DNA of 64,000 nucleotides, from NCBI GenBank assembly GCA_963729215.1, contig CAVSND010000030.1:62001-126000 (forward strand). The letters are read 5' to 3'. A program made the position numbers and the translations under genes. The stretch is from CAVQJU01 sp963729215. Its GTDB lineage: Bacteria > Acidobacteriota > Vicinamibacteria > Vicinamibacterales > CAVVIG01. The notes under the pieces were generated by a model. That model was given only the letters and a program-made list of their open reading frames with translations, was not told the DNA's origin and made no database searches. Of this stretch, positions 52,617-61,214 are shown piece after piece. Position 1 is the first letter of the stretch; each line of letters begins with the position of its first letter.

Positions 52617-53162
52617 GTGGTTCGCGCCGGGCGAATCGTCCTGCTGCTGCTCCTGCTTCGCTGGACGGGCCTCTTTCTCCTGTGGCCGATGCGCGAAGAC
52701 GTAATCGGCGCGTCATTCCTCCATCTCATCAACCTGCCCTTTCATGAAGCCGGCCACATCCTGTTCTCGCCGTTCGGCGAGTTCATGACCACGCTCGGCG
52801 GCAGCCTCGCGCAGGTGCTGGTGCCGATCGTCTGCGCCGGCGCGTTCCTGACCACGAGCTGGAATCCTTTCGGGGCCGCGGTCATGGGATGGTGGGCCGG
52901 CGAGAACCTGCTGGACGTGGCCATCTACATCAACGATGCGCGGGCACTTCAGCTGACGCTCATTGGCGGCCAGACGGGCGCCGAGGTCGAGGGCCACGAC
53001 TGGGAGCACATCCTGCTCATGACCAACTCGCTGCATCTCGATCACCGCATCGCGAACATCGCGCAGTTTCTCGGCGCATGCGTGATGATCGCGTGCCTGG
53101 TGTGGGGTCTGGTTGTCACGCTGAAGGCGAAGGAAGAAACATGGTCCGGCGGAACACGCTGA
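52617..53162 (+). CDS. small membrane protein with HEAGH motif (M50-like)
   Basis: A 181-residue protein with about four hydrophobic segments. HEAGH at residues 43-47 (NLPFHEAGHILFSPFGEF) is the zinc-binding motif of intramembrane or membrane-embedded metalloproteases such as M50 peptidases. A second-ligand Asp motif (NxxPxxxxDG) is not found; HDWEHILLMTNSLHLDHRIA near the C-terminus could supply other ligands. Protease activity is therefore unproven. It overlaps the amidase start by 22 bases and sits in the transglycosylase/thioredoxin operon. Confidence 0.65.
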   Translation: MVRAGRIVLLLLLLRWTGLFLLWPMREDVIGASFLHLINLPFHEAGHILFSPFGEFMTTLGGSLAQVLVPIVCAGAFLTTSWNPFGAAVMGWWAGENLLDVAIYINDARALQLTLIGGQTGAEVEGHDWEHILLMTNSLHLDHRIANIAQFLGACVMIACLVWGLVVTLKAKEETWSGGTR

Positions 53163-54767
53163 TTCTCGCAACCGTCGCGGCGCTGATCGCGCTGGCGTCC
53201 GCGCCGATGGTGTCGCCGGCCGCGCAGGCGCCGCAGCGCAGGCTATTCGAGCTCGAGGAAGCCACCATCGCCGATTTGCAGCACCGGATGGAAACCGGGC
53301 AGAACACGTCGCGGTCGCTCGTCGAGCAGTACCCTGACGAAGATCGGCATGGTCGACGTGGATGGCTCCCAGCTCCGAAGCATCCTCGAGCTCAACCCCG
53401 ACGCGCTCGCAATCGCCGACGAGCGCGACGCCGAGCGGCGCGGCGGGCGCGTGCGCGGCCCGCTGCACGGCGTCCCGATCCTGCTCAAAGACAACATCGC
53501 GACTGCGGATCGCATGATGACCACCGCCGGATCGCGCGCCCTGGCGGGCCCGCCGGCACCGGCCGACGCCTTCATCGTCGAGCGCCTCAGAGCCGCGGGG
53601 GCGGTCATCCTCGGCAAGACCAACTTGAGCGAGTGGGCGAATTTCCGATCGACACATTCGTCGAGCGGGTGGAGCGGGCGCGGGGGCCAGACGCGCAACC
53701 CGTACGCGCTCGATCGGAACCCGTCGGGATCGAGTTCCGGATCGGGCGCGGCCGTTGCCGCCAGCCTGGCTGCGGCGGCCATCGGGACCGAGACGGACGG
53801 ATCGATCGTCTCGCCCTCGAGCAACGCCGCGCTCGTCGGCATCAAGCCAACGCTGGGGCTCGTGAGCCGGACGGGGATTGTCCCCATCGCGCACAGCCAG
53901 GATACCGCGGGGCCCATGGCGCGGACCGTCACCGATGCCGCGCTGCTGCTGGGCGTGCTCGCGGGAGTGGATCCACAGGATCGCGCAACCAGGGACGCCG
54001 CTCGCAGAGGACAGCGCGACTACACGCCGTATCTCAATCGCGACGGACTGCGCGGCGCGCGAATCGGTGTCGTCCGGAACCGCCTCTTCGGCTACAGCCC
54101 GGCCGCCGATCGTCTGGCCGACGCCGCTATCGCCGACATGAAACGCCAGGGCGCCGTCATCGTCGATCCGGCGAATATTCCGACGCTGGGCAAGTTCGAC
54201 GAGAGCGAGTTCGACGTGCTGCTGTACGAGTTCAAGGCCGATCTGAACGCGTACCTCGCGTCGCGAGGACCGGCGGCGCCCGTCCACTCGCTGGCAGACG
54301 TCATCGCATTCAACAACGGTCACCAGGCCGAGGAGCTGCAGTACTTCGGTCAGGAAATCCTGACGATGGCCGAGAAGAAGGGGCCGCTCACTGAACAGAA
54401 GTACAAGACCGAACTGGCGCGCAACCACCTGCTCGCGCGCCAGCGCGGGATCGACGCGGTGATGACGAAATACAAGTTGGACGCGCTGGTCGCGCCCACG
54501 GGCGGGCCCGCCTGGTTGATCGATCTCGTCAACGGCGACGGTGGCACGGCCAGCGCACCCGGACCGTCAACCGTTGCGGCGGTCGCCGGCTACCCGCACA
54601 TTACCGTGCCGATGGGATACGTGGGCGGTCTGCCGGTCGGCGTGTCCTTCTTCGGTCGAGCGTGGAGCGAGCCCACGCTCATTCGTCTCGCGTACGCCTA
54701 CGAGCAGGCCACGAAACACCGGCGTCCGCCGATGTTGGCTCCGACGGCCGTTCTGACGCGGCCGTAA
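53141..54767 (+). CDS. amidase signature family enzyme, secreted; one frameshift
   Basis: The ATG at 53141 opens a signal peptide (MVRRNTLILATVAALIALAS, cut near AAQA). The frame breaks at the CCC of about 53332-53334 and resumes as LTKIGMVDVDGSQLRSILEL. The Ser-cisSer-Lys triad is recognisable: the Lys in PILLKDNIAT, and the serines in SGSSSGSGAAVAAS and GTETDGSIVSPSS. One extra C explains the break, giving 541 residues. It hydrolyses amides, and the periplasmic location suggests peptide or peptidoglycan-derived substrates. GatA is excluded by the signal peptide and context. Confidence 0.88.
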
Positions 54768-54786
54768 TTCCCTCGAGCGTGCCTTC

Positions 54787-54832
54787 GTAGCGTCCGCCTT
54801 CAGGCGGACGTCCGGCTGAAGCCGGACGCTAC
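54787..54832. repeat. twin-hairpin palindromic element (copy F)
   Basis: The most symmetrical copy: GTAGC and GCTAC ends enclose GTCCGCCTTCAGGCGGAC and GTCCGGCTGAAGCCGGAC. It lies between the convergent ends of the amidase and HemQ-like genes. Confidence 0.88.
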
Positions 54833-54846
54833 TCGCGCGCGCCCTA

Positions 54847-55602
54847 CTACGCCCCCAGCGCGCTCTGCCAGACCGCCCGCCCGACGAAAAACGGGCCGAG
54901 CCGTTCGAGATAGAGCGACGTCTGCTGCGTCTTCCTCATCGTCTGGACGATTGAAGACAGCGGATAGAGGTCCTTCCCGACGAGGCCGACGATGAAGTCG
55001 TTGTCGCTCTTGTCGAGGCCGTGGCAGGCGAGGCGGACGTCGTGGGCGTAATCCCCCGCACCGTAAGACATGCCGATGGCGCCGTGCTCGGCCAGGATGA
55101 CGCGCTGCTCGTCGGGCGGCAGCGCCGCGAACCGGCCGCTCCGGCGAAGCGGATACCAGACCGCCCATTTCCACTGCGGGTTGAGCACCGTGCGCCGCGG
55201 CCGGTGCAGGAGCACGTCGGTCAGGTCGGGCTCGTAGCCGAGCGAATAGCTCCGGCCCAGCATCGTGTACTCGGGCTTCTGCGCAAGAGACGCGAACGGC
55301 TGACGGTTGAGCATCGGCCGGACCGAGTCGAGGAAGAAGTCCGGATCGTCGCTGAAGGTCAGGAGGCCGATGCCGCGCGGGTCGTTGACATCCGCATAGA
55401 TGACGCCCGACACGCCCGCGGCATCGAGCGCGTCGCCGATCAGCCGCATGTCCTGTGTACAACCGCCGAACGCCAGAAACTGCATGAAGAGCCGCCGGTC
55501 GAGGCGCTGGGGCTGACCGTCCTTCATGCCGCCCTTCTCCGCGAGGTCGGGTGGTTCAGGACCGCGTCGGACGGCGGCCGGGTCGGAGGTCGGGTGAGCC
55601 AT
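54847..55602 (-). CDS. chlorite dismutase-like / HemQ-like haem protein
   Basis: A 251-residue protein from ATG 55602 (MAHPTSDPAAVRRG). Family segments include FMQFLAFGGCTQDMRLIGDA, YTMLGRSYSLGYEPDLTDVL, EQRVILAEHGAIGMSYG, RLACHGLDKSDNDFIVGLVG and MRKTQQTSLYLERLGPFFVG. The His in ACHGLD is the likely haem ligand, as in the chlorite dismutase fold. In Gram-positives HemQ decarboxylates coproheme; chlorite detoxification needs a distal Arg that I cannot place. The longer frame upstream to 55770 crosses the ferredoxin start and is rejected. Confidence 0.75.
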   Translation of the reverse strand: MAHPTSDPAAVRRGPEPPDLAEKGGMKDGQPQRLDRRLFMQFLAFGGCTQDMRLIGDALDAAGVSGVIYADVNDPRGIGLLTFSDDPDFFLDSVRPMLNRQPFASLAQKPEYTMLGRSYSLGYEPDLTDVLLHRPRRTVLNPQWKWAVWYPLRRSGRFAALPPDEQRVILAEHGAIGMSYGAGDYAHDVRLACHGLDKSDNDFIVGLVGKDLYPLSSIVQTMRKTQQTSLYLERLGPFFVGRAVWQSALGA

Positions 55603-55763
55603 GCCGCCCAGTATAATCCGCGCACCGATCCTGATCCGCCGTCGGCCGCGGACGCGCCCGGCCCGATGATCTACAAAATGATGTAATGCCGACCTTTCCG
55701 GGCCTAGCGAAACCCGGGGCTTTCCGATAGGATCCTGACCTCGGAGGCTGGAGACGCACAACG

Positions 55764-56138
55764 ATGCCATTCATCATTACCGACCCCTGCATTGAAACAA
55801 AGGACACGGCCTGCGTGGACGTGTGCCCGGTCGACTGTATTCATCCGCGCAAGGACGAACCCGAATTCGCGCAGGTGACGATGCTCTACATCCACCCGGA
55901 TGAGTGCATCGACTGCGGCGCATGCGTGCCGGCGTGCCCGGTGGCGGCGATTTACGAGAGCATCGACGCGACGCCGGCGCACCAGAAGGATCTGATCGAG
56001 GCCAACGCGATCTACCGGAACGCCGAACCCGACACGATCGCGCGAGCCGAAGAGATCGTCAAGAAACACGTCGCGGACCACGCGGACATCATGGCCGTGC
56101 CGGCGGCGGAGCGGCAGGCCGCGCACGCGCGATTCTGA
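55764..56138 (+). CDS. fdxA: 7Fe ferredoxin (3Fe-4S and 4Fe-4S)
   Basis: A 124-residue protein with cysteines at 9, 17, 21, 25, 48, 51, 54 and 58. The spacing C9-x7-C17-x3-C21 and CIDCGACVPACP matches FdxA/Azotobacter ferredoxin I, which carries one 3Fe-4S and one 4Fe-4S cluster. The C-terminal helical extension is typical. It acts as a low-potential electron carrier in the cytoplasm. GGAGG about 18 bases and GGAGA about 10 bases before the ATG serve as ribosome binding sites. The stop overlaps the exonuclease start (CTGA). Confidence 0.9.
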   Translation: MPFIITDPCIETKDTACVDVCPVDCIHPRKDEPEFAQVTMLYIHPDECIDCGACVPACPVAAIYESIDATPAHQKDLIEANAIYRNAEPDTIARAEEIVKKHVADHADIMAVPAAERQAAHARF

Positions 56139-56881
56139 AAATCGCCACCTGGAACGTCAACGGCATCCGGGCGCGTCACGCGCAGGTTCAGGAATGGATC
56201 GCGCGGGACCGTCCGGACGTCGTCTGCCTCCAGGAAATCAAAGCCACACCCGATCAAATCCCCGAGCTGCTGCTCGATCTCGACGGCTACTGGTGTTACT
56301 GGCACGGCGCCAAGGGCTATTCGGGCGTCGGCCTTCACGTCAGCCGATCGCTGGCGTCCGAGCGTCCCACCTGTTCCCATCCTGAATTCAATTTCGAAAA
56401 CCGGATCGCGGCCGTCGAGGTCGGCGAGATCACGGTCGCGTCCATTTACGTGCCGAACGGCGGGAAGGACTTCCCCGCCAAGATGCGATTCCTCGAGGCG
56501 CTCGACGACTACGCGGCTTCGTTCACGGCCAGCGGCCGGCAGCTGGTGCTCTGCGGGGATCTCAACGTCGCGCGCAGCGAGCAGGACGTGCACCCCAAGG
56601 AGCGCAAGCCGAAGGCGATCGGACAGCTGCCGGAAGAGCGCGCGCTCATCGAGCGCATACTCGGCCGCGGGCTGGTGGACCTCGGACGGGCTCTCGATCC
56701 CGCCAACGACGGGATGTTCAGCTGGTGGGCGCCCTGGCGCAACATGAGGCAGCGCAACATCGGCTGGCGGCTCGACTATGTGCTGGCGACCCACGCGCTT
56801 GCATCGCGCGCGCAGAGCTGTCCCGTGCAGGCGGACGTCGGGACGAGCGACCACGCGCCGGTCATGGCGACGTTCACCTAG
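56135..56881 (+). CDS. xth: exodeoxyribonuclease III (Xth) with apparent CTG start
   Basis: A 248-residue EEP-fold nuclease: KIATWNVNGIRARHAQVQEW at the N-terminus, VVCLQEIKA (metal Glu), ASIYVPNGG, LCGDLNVAR (Asp/Asn), GWRLDYVLAT and TSDHAPVMATF (catalytic Asp-His). The length fits AP endonuclease/exonuclease III, which repairs abasic sites. No ATG, GTG or TTG is available near the conserved start. The only candidate is CTG at 56135, overlapping the ferredoxin TGA exactly as ATGA overlaps do elsewhere in this window, so either CTG is used or an A has been misread. Confidence 0.9.
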   Translation: MKIATWNVNGIRARHAQVQEWIARDRPDVVCLQEIKATPDQIPELLLDLDGYWCYWHGAKGYSGVGLHVSRSLASERPTCSHPEFNFENRIAAVEVGEITVASIYVPNGGKDFPAKMRFLEALDDYAASFTASGRQLVLCGDLNVARSEQDVHPKERKPKAIGQLPEERALIERILGRGLVDLGRALDPANDGMFSWWAPWRNMRQRNIGWRLDYVLATHALASRAQSCPVQADVGTSDHAPVMATFT

Positions 56882-56905
56882 AGTCCTGCGCAGCTAGAAC
56901 AATGA

Positions 56906-56975
56906 ACCACGAAGATCACGAAGGTCACGAAGAAGGCTTAACCTGTAGAGAGAACTTCGTGATCTTCGTGATTCG
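56906..56975. repeat. CACGAAGATCACGAAG palindrome (copy 2)
   Basis: Arms ACCACGAAGATCACGAAGG and CTTCGTGATCTTCGTGATTC around an AT-richer loop, between the exonuclease stop and the peptidase T start. It matches the element at 15575-15650. Confidence 0.7.
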
Positions 56976-57008
56976 AGGATCTGCTCTCGACTGCTCTCGC
57001 AACCTGTC

Positions 57009-58254
57009 ATGAGTGACGTCCTCGAGCGGTTTCTGCGCTACGTGCGGTTCGACACGCGGTCGGACGAGAGCTCGACGACCGTCCCCAGCACCGCCTCCCA
57101 GCTGACCTTTCAGCGCCAGCTGGTCGAGGAGTTGAAGGGGCTCGGGCTCGCTGATGCCGCCCTCGATAACGCACGGTTACGTGATGGCCACCATCCCGGC
57201 CACGACGGCCAAGACCGGCGTGCCCGCCATCGGATTCATCGCACACGTCGATACGTCACCCGAAATGAGCGGCTCGAACGTCGTGCCCCTCGTGCACGCC
57301 CGGTACGACGGCGGGGACATCCGCCTGCCGGACGATCCGGCGGCCGTCCTGCGGCTGGCCGACAATCCCGCGCTGCGCGCACAGATCGGCCACGACATCG
57401 TCACGGCGTCCGGCAACACGCTCCTTGGCGCGGACGACAAGGCCGGCGTCGCCGAAATCGTCACGGCCGCCGAGTATCTGATGGCACATCCCGAGATCCC
57501 GCACGGGGTCGTCCGGATCGCCTTCACGCCGGACGAAGAGATCGGACGCGGCGCCACGCACTTCGACGTGCCGAGATTTGGATGCCGGTGTGCCTACACG
57601 CTCGATGGCGGCACCCGCGGCGAGGTCGAGAGCGAGAGCTTCTCGGCCGACGCGATGACACTCACGTTCGACGGCTTCAACACGCACCCCGGCTATGCGA
57701 AGGGCCGCATGGTGAACGCGATAAAGGTCGCCGCGGACTTCATCCATCACCTGCCCTCCGACCGGCTGTCGCCTGAAATGACAGAGGGGTACGAGGGTTT
57801 CGTGCATCCGTACGTCCAGCAGTCAGGCGTCGATCGCACCACCGTCCGGCTGATCGTGCGCGACTTCCGCACCGAGGGCCTCAAGGAGAAGGAAGCCCTC
57901 GTCGAACGCCTGGCCCGTGAGGCGGCCGCGCGCCATGCCGGCGCCCGCGTTGAAATCGTCCATCGAGGAACAGGTACCCGGAACATGAAGGCTGTCCTCG
58001 ACCAGCACCCGGAAGTCGTGGAATACGCGTACGAGGCCGTCCGCCGCGCGGGTGTCGACGTCCGGGCCACGCCCATCAGGGGCGGCACGGACGGATCGAA
58101 GCTGTCGTTCATGGGCCTCCCCACGCCGAATCTGTTCGCCGGCGAGCACAACTTTCATTCGCGGCTCGAGTGGGTCTCGCGGCAGGACATGGAGAAAGCC
58201 GTCGACGTCATCGTCTGGCTCTGCCGCGTCTGGGAGGAGCGTTCCCCCGTCTAA
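57009..58254 (+). CDS. pepT: peptidase T (tripeptide aminopeptidase); one frameshift
   Basis: The first frame gives MSDVLERFLRYVRFDTRSDE (M20 start). After a break near 57168 the second gives HGYVMATIPATT onward. Di-zinc ligands of PepT are all present: IAHVDTSPEM (His), LGADDKAGVAEI (bridging Asp), TPDEEIGRG (catalytic Glu and ligand Glu), YTLDGGTRGE (Asp) and FAGEHNFHSR (His). One extra base restores 414 residues, the usual length (about 410). It releases N-terminal residues from tripeptides in the cytoplasm. Confidence 0.92.
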
Positions 58255-58328
58255 ACGTCTGGCAGGTGCCGCCGGGACACGTTTCAACGAAAAGCGCCCA
58301 ATCTGGGGTATTCTGTTTCCGTAAGATC

Positions 58329-59075
58329 ATGTCCGATCACGAGTTCGAATCAGACCCGCCGCCACAGACCGTCGAGCCGGCTGGCGAAACCAGCTCAGTG
58401 GCGCCCGGCGAGCCGGTTCAGGGTGACATCTGGGGCGACGCACCGCCCCAACAGACCGAGCTGTCGTCGCCGCCCCGCCTGGATGAGTGGGGTCTGACGG
58501 CGCCGCCGGTACTTCCCGATCCGTCAGGTCCGCTTCCCCCCGCGTCACCGTCCGCGTGGACGCGTGCGGGCCAGGAAATCGTGGCCGGCCTGAAAACGCT
58601 CGTGTCCGCCGCCGTCTACGCGACGCTCATCGTGACCTTCGGCTTTCAGGTCGCACGCGTCGACGGCCTCAGCATGGCACCCACGCTCGAGGATCACGAT
58701 CGGTTGATCGTGAACAAGCTCGTCTACGAGTTGGGCGAGCCTCGTCCCGGCGACATCGTCATGCTGTACTACCCGCTCAACCCGGAGAAGATGTTCGTCA
58801 AGCGGGTCATCGCCAAGGAAGGCGATTCCGTGCGGATTGTGGACGGCCACGTCTACGTCAACGACATCCCCCTGCACGACGACTACGTGCCGGAGGACTT
58901 CCGCAGCCACGACGACTGGGGCCCGCAGATCGTGCAGCAGGGCTACTACTTCGTCATGGGCGACCACCGCAACAACAGCTCCGACAGCCGCCACTGGGGT
59001 CCCGTGCCGAAGAAGTACATCGTCGGCAAGGTGAAGGTCAGGTGGTGGCCCCTTCAGGACGCCAAGATCTTCTAG
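58329..59075 (+). CDS. lepB: signal peptidase I
   Basis: A 248-residue protein. An unusually long acidic Pro-rich cytoplasmic N-terminus (about 1-78) precedes one membrane helix (LKTLVSAAVYATLIVTFGF). The catalytic domain has Ser115 in DGLSMAPTL and Lys158 in FVKRVIAKEGD, then YYFVMGDHRNNSSDSRHWG (box E). It removes signal peptides from secreted preproteins, of which this window encodes many. ATG 58329 is chosen; the earlier in-frame sequence is the pepT 3' end. It is followed by the PilZ gene after one base. Confidence 0.93.
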   Translation: MSDHEFESDPPPQTVEPAGETSSVAPGEPVQGDIWGDAPPQQTELSSPPRLDEWGLTAPPVLPDPSGPLPPASPSAWTRAGQEIVAGLKTLVSAAVYATLIVTFGFQVARVDGLSMAPTLEDHDRLIVNKLVYELGEPRPGDIVMLYYPLNPEKMFVKRVIAKEGDSVRIVDGHVYVNDIPLHDDYVPEDFRSHDDWGPQIVQQGYYFVMGDHRNNSSDSRHWGPVPKKYIVGKVKVRWWPLQDAKIF

Positions 59076-59076
59076 C

Positions 59077-59754
59077 GTGGGCAGACCCGCTTCGTGCACA
59101 GTCCTGATCGGCGGCGGCGAGCTCCTGCCTGCTCTCAAAGATCGCGTGCATGAACCCGGCGAGCTACTGGCGTTCAGCGAGGCTGAGGCGCTCCGCGCGC
59201 TCGAGATCATCCTGACGCAGCAGCCGAACGTGGTGGCGCTCGAGCGCCTCTTCGCGGCCACTCCGCGCGGCGCCGCGCTCATCAACCGCATCAAGGCCGA
59301 TCCGGCGCTGGGCGACACCGAGATTCGCATCATCGCCCACGACAGCGACTACTCGAGGGTGTCCGCGCGCCTGCGGTCGCTTGAGGAAGAGCCCACGGTC
59401 ATGCTGACGATCGAGCCGCCGGATCCGCAAACGCTCGATCAGCGCGGGACACGGCGGGCGCAGCGTTTCAAGGTGGCGGGGACGTTCGGGACACTCCTGG
59501 ACGGCAACGCCGCGACGGTCATCGACATCTCGCCCATCGGCGCGCAGGTGGTGTCGTCCATCATGCTCAAGCCGAACCAGGTCGTGCGGATGGCGATCAG
59601 CGACGACCACGACAGCCTGCGGTTCAACGCGGCCGTGGCGTGGGCCTCGTTTGAAATCCCGCCCAACAGCGGCCCGCGCTACCGGGCGGGCATCAAGTTC
59701 ATGGACGCCGACCAGGGCGCGCTGGGCGGATTCTGCCGGCGTCACAAGTCATAG
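59077..59754 (+). CDS. PilZ domain protein with receiver-like N-terminus
   Basis: A 225-residue protein. Residues 1-110 resemble a degenerate response-receiver fold (CTVLIGGGELLPALKDRV, IEIILTQQPNVVALE-like helix-strand alternation). The C-terminal PilZ domain has RRAQRFKV (RxxxR c-di-GMP contact) and DISPIGAQV (D/NxSxxG motif). It would bind cyclic di-GMP and alter a partner. The start is GTG, one base after the signal peptidase stop. The stop overlaps the convergent purA end by six bases. Confidence 0.82.
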   Translation: MGRPASCTVLIGGGELLPALKDRVHEPGELLAFSEAEALRALEIILTQQPNVVALERLFAATPRGAALINRIKADPALGDTEIRIIAHDSDYSRVSARLRSLEEEPTVMLTIEPPDPQTLDQRGTRRAQRFKVAGTFGTLLDGNAATVIDISPIGAQVVSSIMLKPNQVVRMAISDDHDSLRFNAAVAWASFEIPPNSGPRYRAGIKFMDADQGALGGFCRRHKS

Positions 59755-61041
59755 CGTCAGGCCGCGCGCCTTCATCACGTCGTCCCGGATGATCGTGTCG
59801 TCCCGCTCGGATCCGGTCGAGATGATGGCCGCCTGAACGCCGGACACTTCTTCGAGCCGTGCGATATAACGCTGCGCGGCATCCGGCAAATCGGTCCACT
59901 TGCGGGCGCCTTTTGTGGGCGACGTCCAGCCAGGCATCGATTCATAGACAGGCTTACACGCGGCAAGCTGCGCAAGATCGGACGGAAACTCGGTCAGCGT
60001 GCGCGAGCCGCAGCTGTACGACGTGCAGATCTCCACCTGCGGCAGACCGTCGAGGACATCGAGCTTGGTGAGGGCCAGCGCGTCGAGCCCATTGATACGC
60101 GCCGCGTAGCGCGCCGCGACGGCATCGTACCAGCCGCAGCGGCGCGGACGTCCGGTGACGGCCCCGTACTCGTTGCCGCCCTCCCGCAGGCGATTCCCCA
60201 TCTCGCCAAACAACTCGGTCGGCAGCGGCCCTTCGCCAACACGCGTGGTGTACGCCTTGGCCACTCCCAACACGGCGGAAATCGCCTTCGGCGGCACGCC
60301 GAGGCCCGTACAGAGACCGCCGATGGACGCATTCGACGAGGTCACGTAGGGATATGTCCCGTGGTCGATGTCGAGCAGCGTGCCCTGAGCGCCTTCGAAC
60401 AGGATGGACTGACCGTCGCGCATCGCCTGCGCGAGCATGAGCGAGACGTCGCGAATCCACGGCTTGAGCCGCTCTGCATGCTGACGCAGCTGGTCGAGCA
60501 CGACGCGCGCGTCCATCGGATTGTCCTGGACCAGCCGGTTCCGGGCATTGACGTTGTCCCGCACGCTCTGTTCGAGGCCCGCCGGGTCGGCCAGGTCGCC
60601 CACGCGGATGCCGCGCCGCGCGATCTTGTCTTCGTAGGCCGGCCCGATCCCGCGTGACGTCGTCCCGATCTTGCGGTCGCCGCGCCGGGCTTCCGACAGC
60701 AGGTCGAGGTCGCGGTGATACGGCAGGATCACGTGGGCCTTGTCGCTGACGACGATGCGGCGGCCGACGTCGATGCCGGCGCTCGTCAACTCATCAATTT
60801 CTGCGAAGAGCGCCACCGGGTCGACCACCACGCCGTTGCCAATCACACACGTCACGCCGGGATGCAGAATGCCGGACGGGATCAGCCGCAGCACGAATTT
60901 CCTGCCGTTGACGTACACCGTATGGCCGGCGTTGTGTCCGCCCTGGTACCGGGCGACGATGGAAAATCCTGGCGTGATCAGGTCGACGATTTTGCCTTTG
61001 CCTTCATCGCCCCACTGCGCACCGAGAATCGCGAGGTTCAT
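59749..61041 (-). CDS. purA: adenylosuccinate synthetase
   Basis: A 430-residue enzyme starting MNLAILGAQWGDEGKGKIVD, with the GDEGKGK phosphate loop and catalytic Asp. GGHNAGHTVYVNGRKF carries the catalytic His. GTTSRGIGPAYEDKIAR, QGTLLDIDHGTYPYVTSSN, GEGPLPTELF and RPRRCGWYDAVAARYA are further conserved blocks. It joins IMP and aspartate with GTP in AMP synthesis. The length matches the family. It is transcribed divergently from the ATPase gene. Confidence 0.95.
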   Translation of the reverse strand: MNLAILGAQWGDEGKGKIVDLITPGFSIVARYQGGHNAGHTVYVNGRKFVLRLIPSGILHPGVTCVIGNGVVVDPVALFAEIDELTSAGIDVGRRIVVSDKAHVILPYHRDLDLLSEARRGDRKIGTTSRGIGPAYEDKIARRGIRVGDLADPAGLEQSVRDNVNARNRLVQDNPMDARVVLDQLRQHAERLKPWIRDVSLMLAQAMRDGQSILFEGAQGTLLDIDHGTYPYVTSSNASIGGLCTGLGVPPKAISAVLGVAKAYTTRVGEGPLPTELFGEMGNRLREGGNEYGAVTGRPRRCGWYDAVAARYAARINGLDALALTKLDVLDGLPQVEICTSYSCGSRTLTEFPSDLAQLAACKPVYESMPGWTSPTKGARKWTDLPDAAQRYIARLEEVSGVQAAIISTGSERDDTIIRDDVMKARGLTL

Positions 61042-61173
61042 ATCGGGCTACGATTCTACTTCGTAACTGCCGATCTCGTGCCATCTCGTGCCGATCTCGT
61101 GGATGAAACGGCTCGAGAAATGTTCAGCGCGCACACGCCGCGCGAGTCAAGAAAAAAAAGTTTTCATTTTCAA

Positions 61174-61202
61174 TTGACAACGTGCGCGCCGCTTCTTAAG
61201 GT
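61174..61202 (+). promoter_or_regulatory. candidate sigma-70 promoter of the ATPase gene, possibly leaderless
   Basis: A consensus TTGACA (61174-61179), a 17-base spacer and TAAGGT (61197-61202) lie in an AT-rich stretch containing a run of eight A. The ATG at 61215 is only 12 bases after the -10 box, so the transcript would have almost no leader. Motif-based inference only. Confidence 0.45.
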
Positions 61203-61214
61203 CTATTCTTTCGC

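Noticed and set aside
52713..54428. 571-codon open frame on the minus strand
   Set aside because: Antisense to the HEAGH-protein and amidase genes; no recognisable domain.
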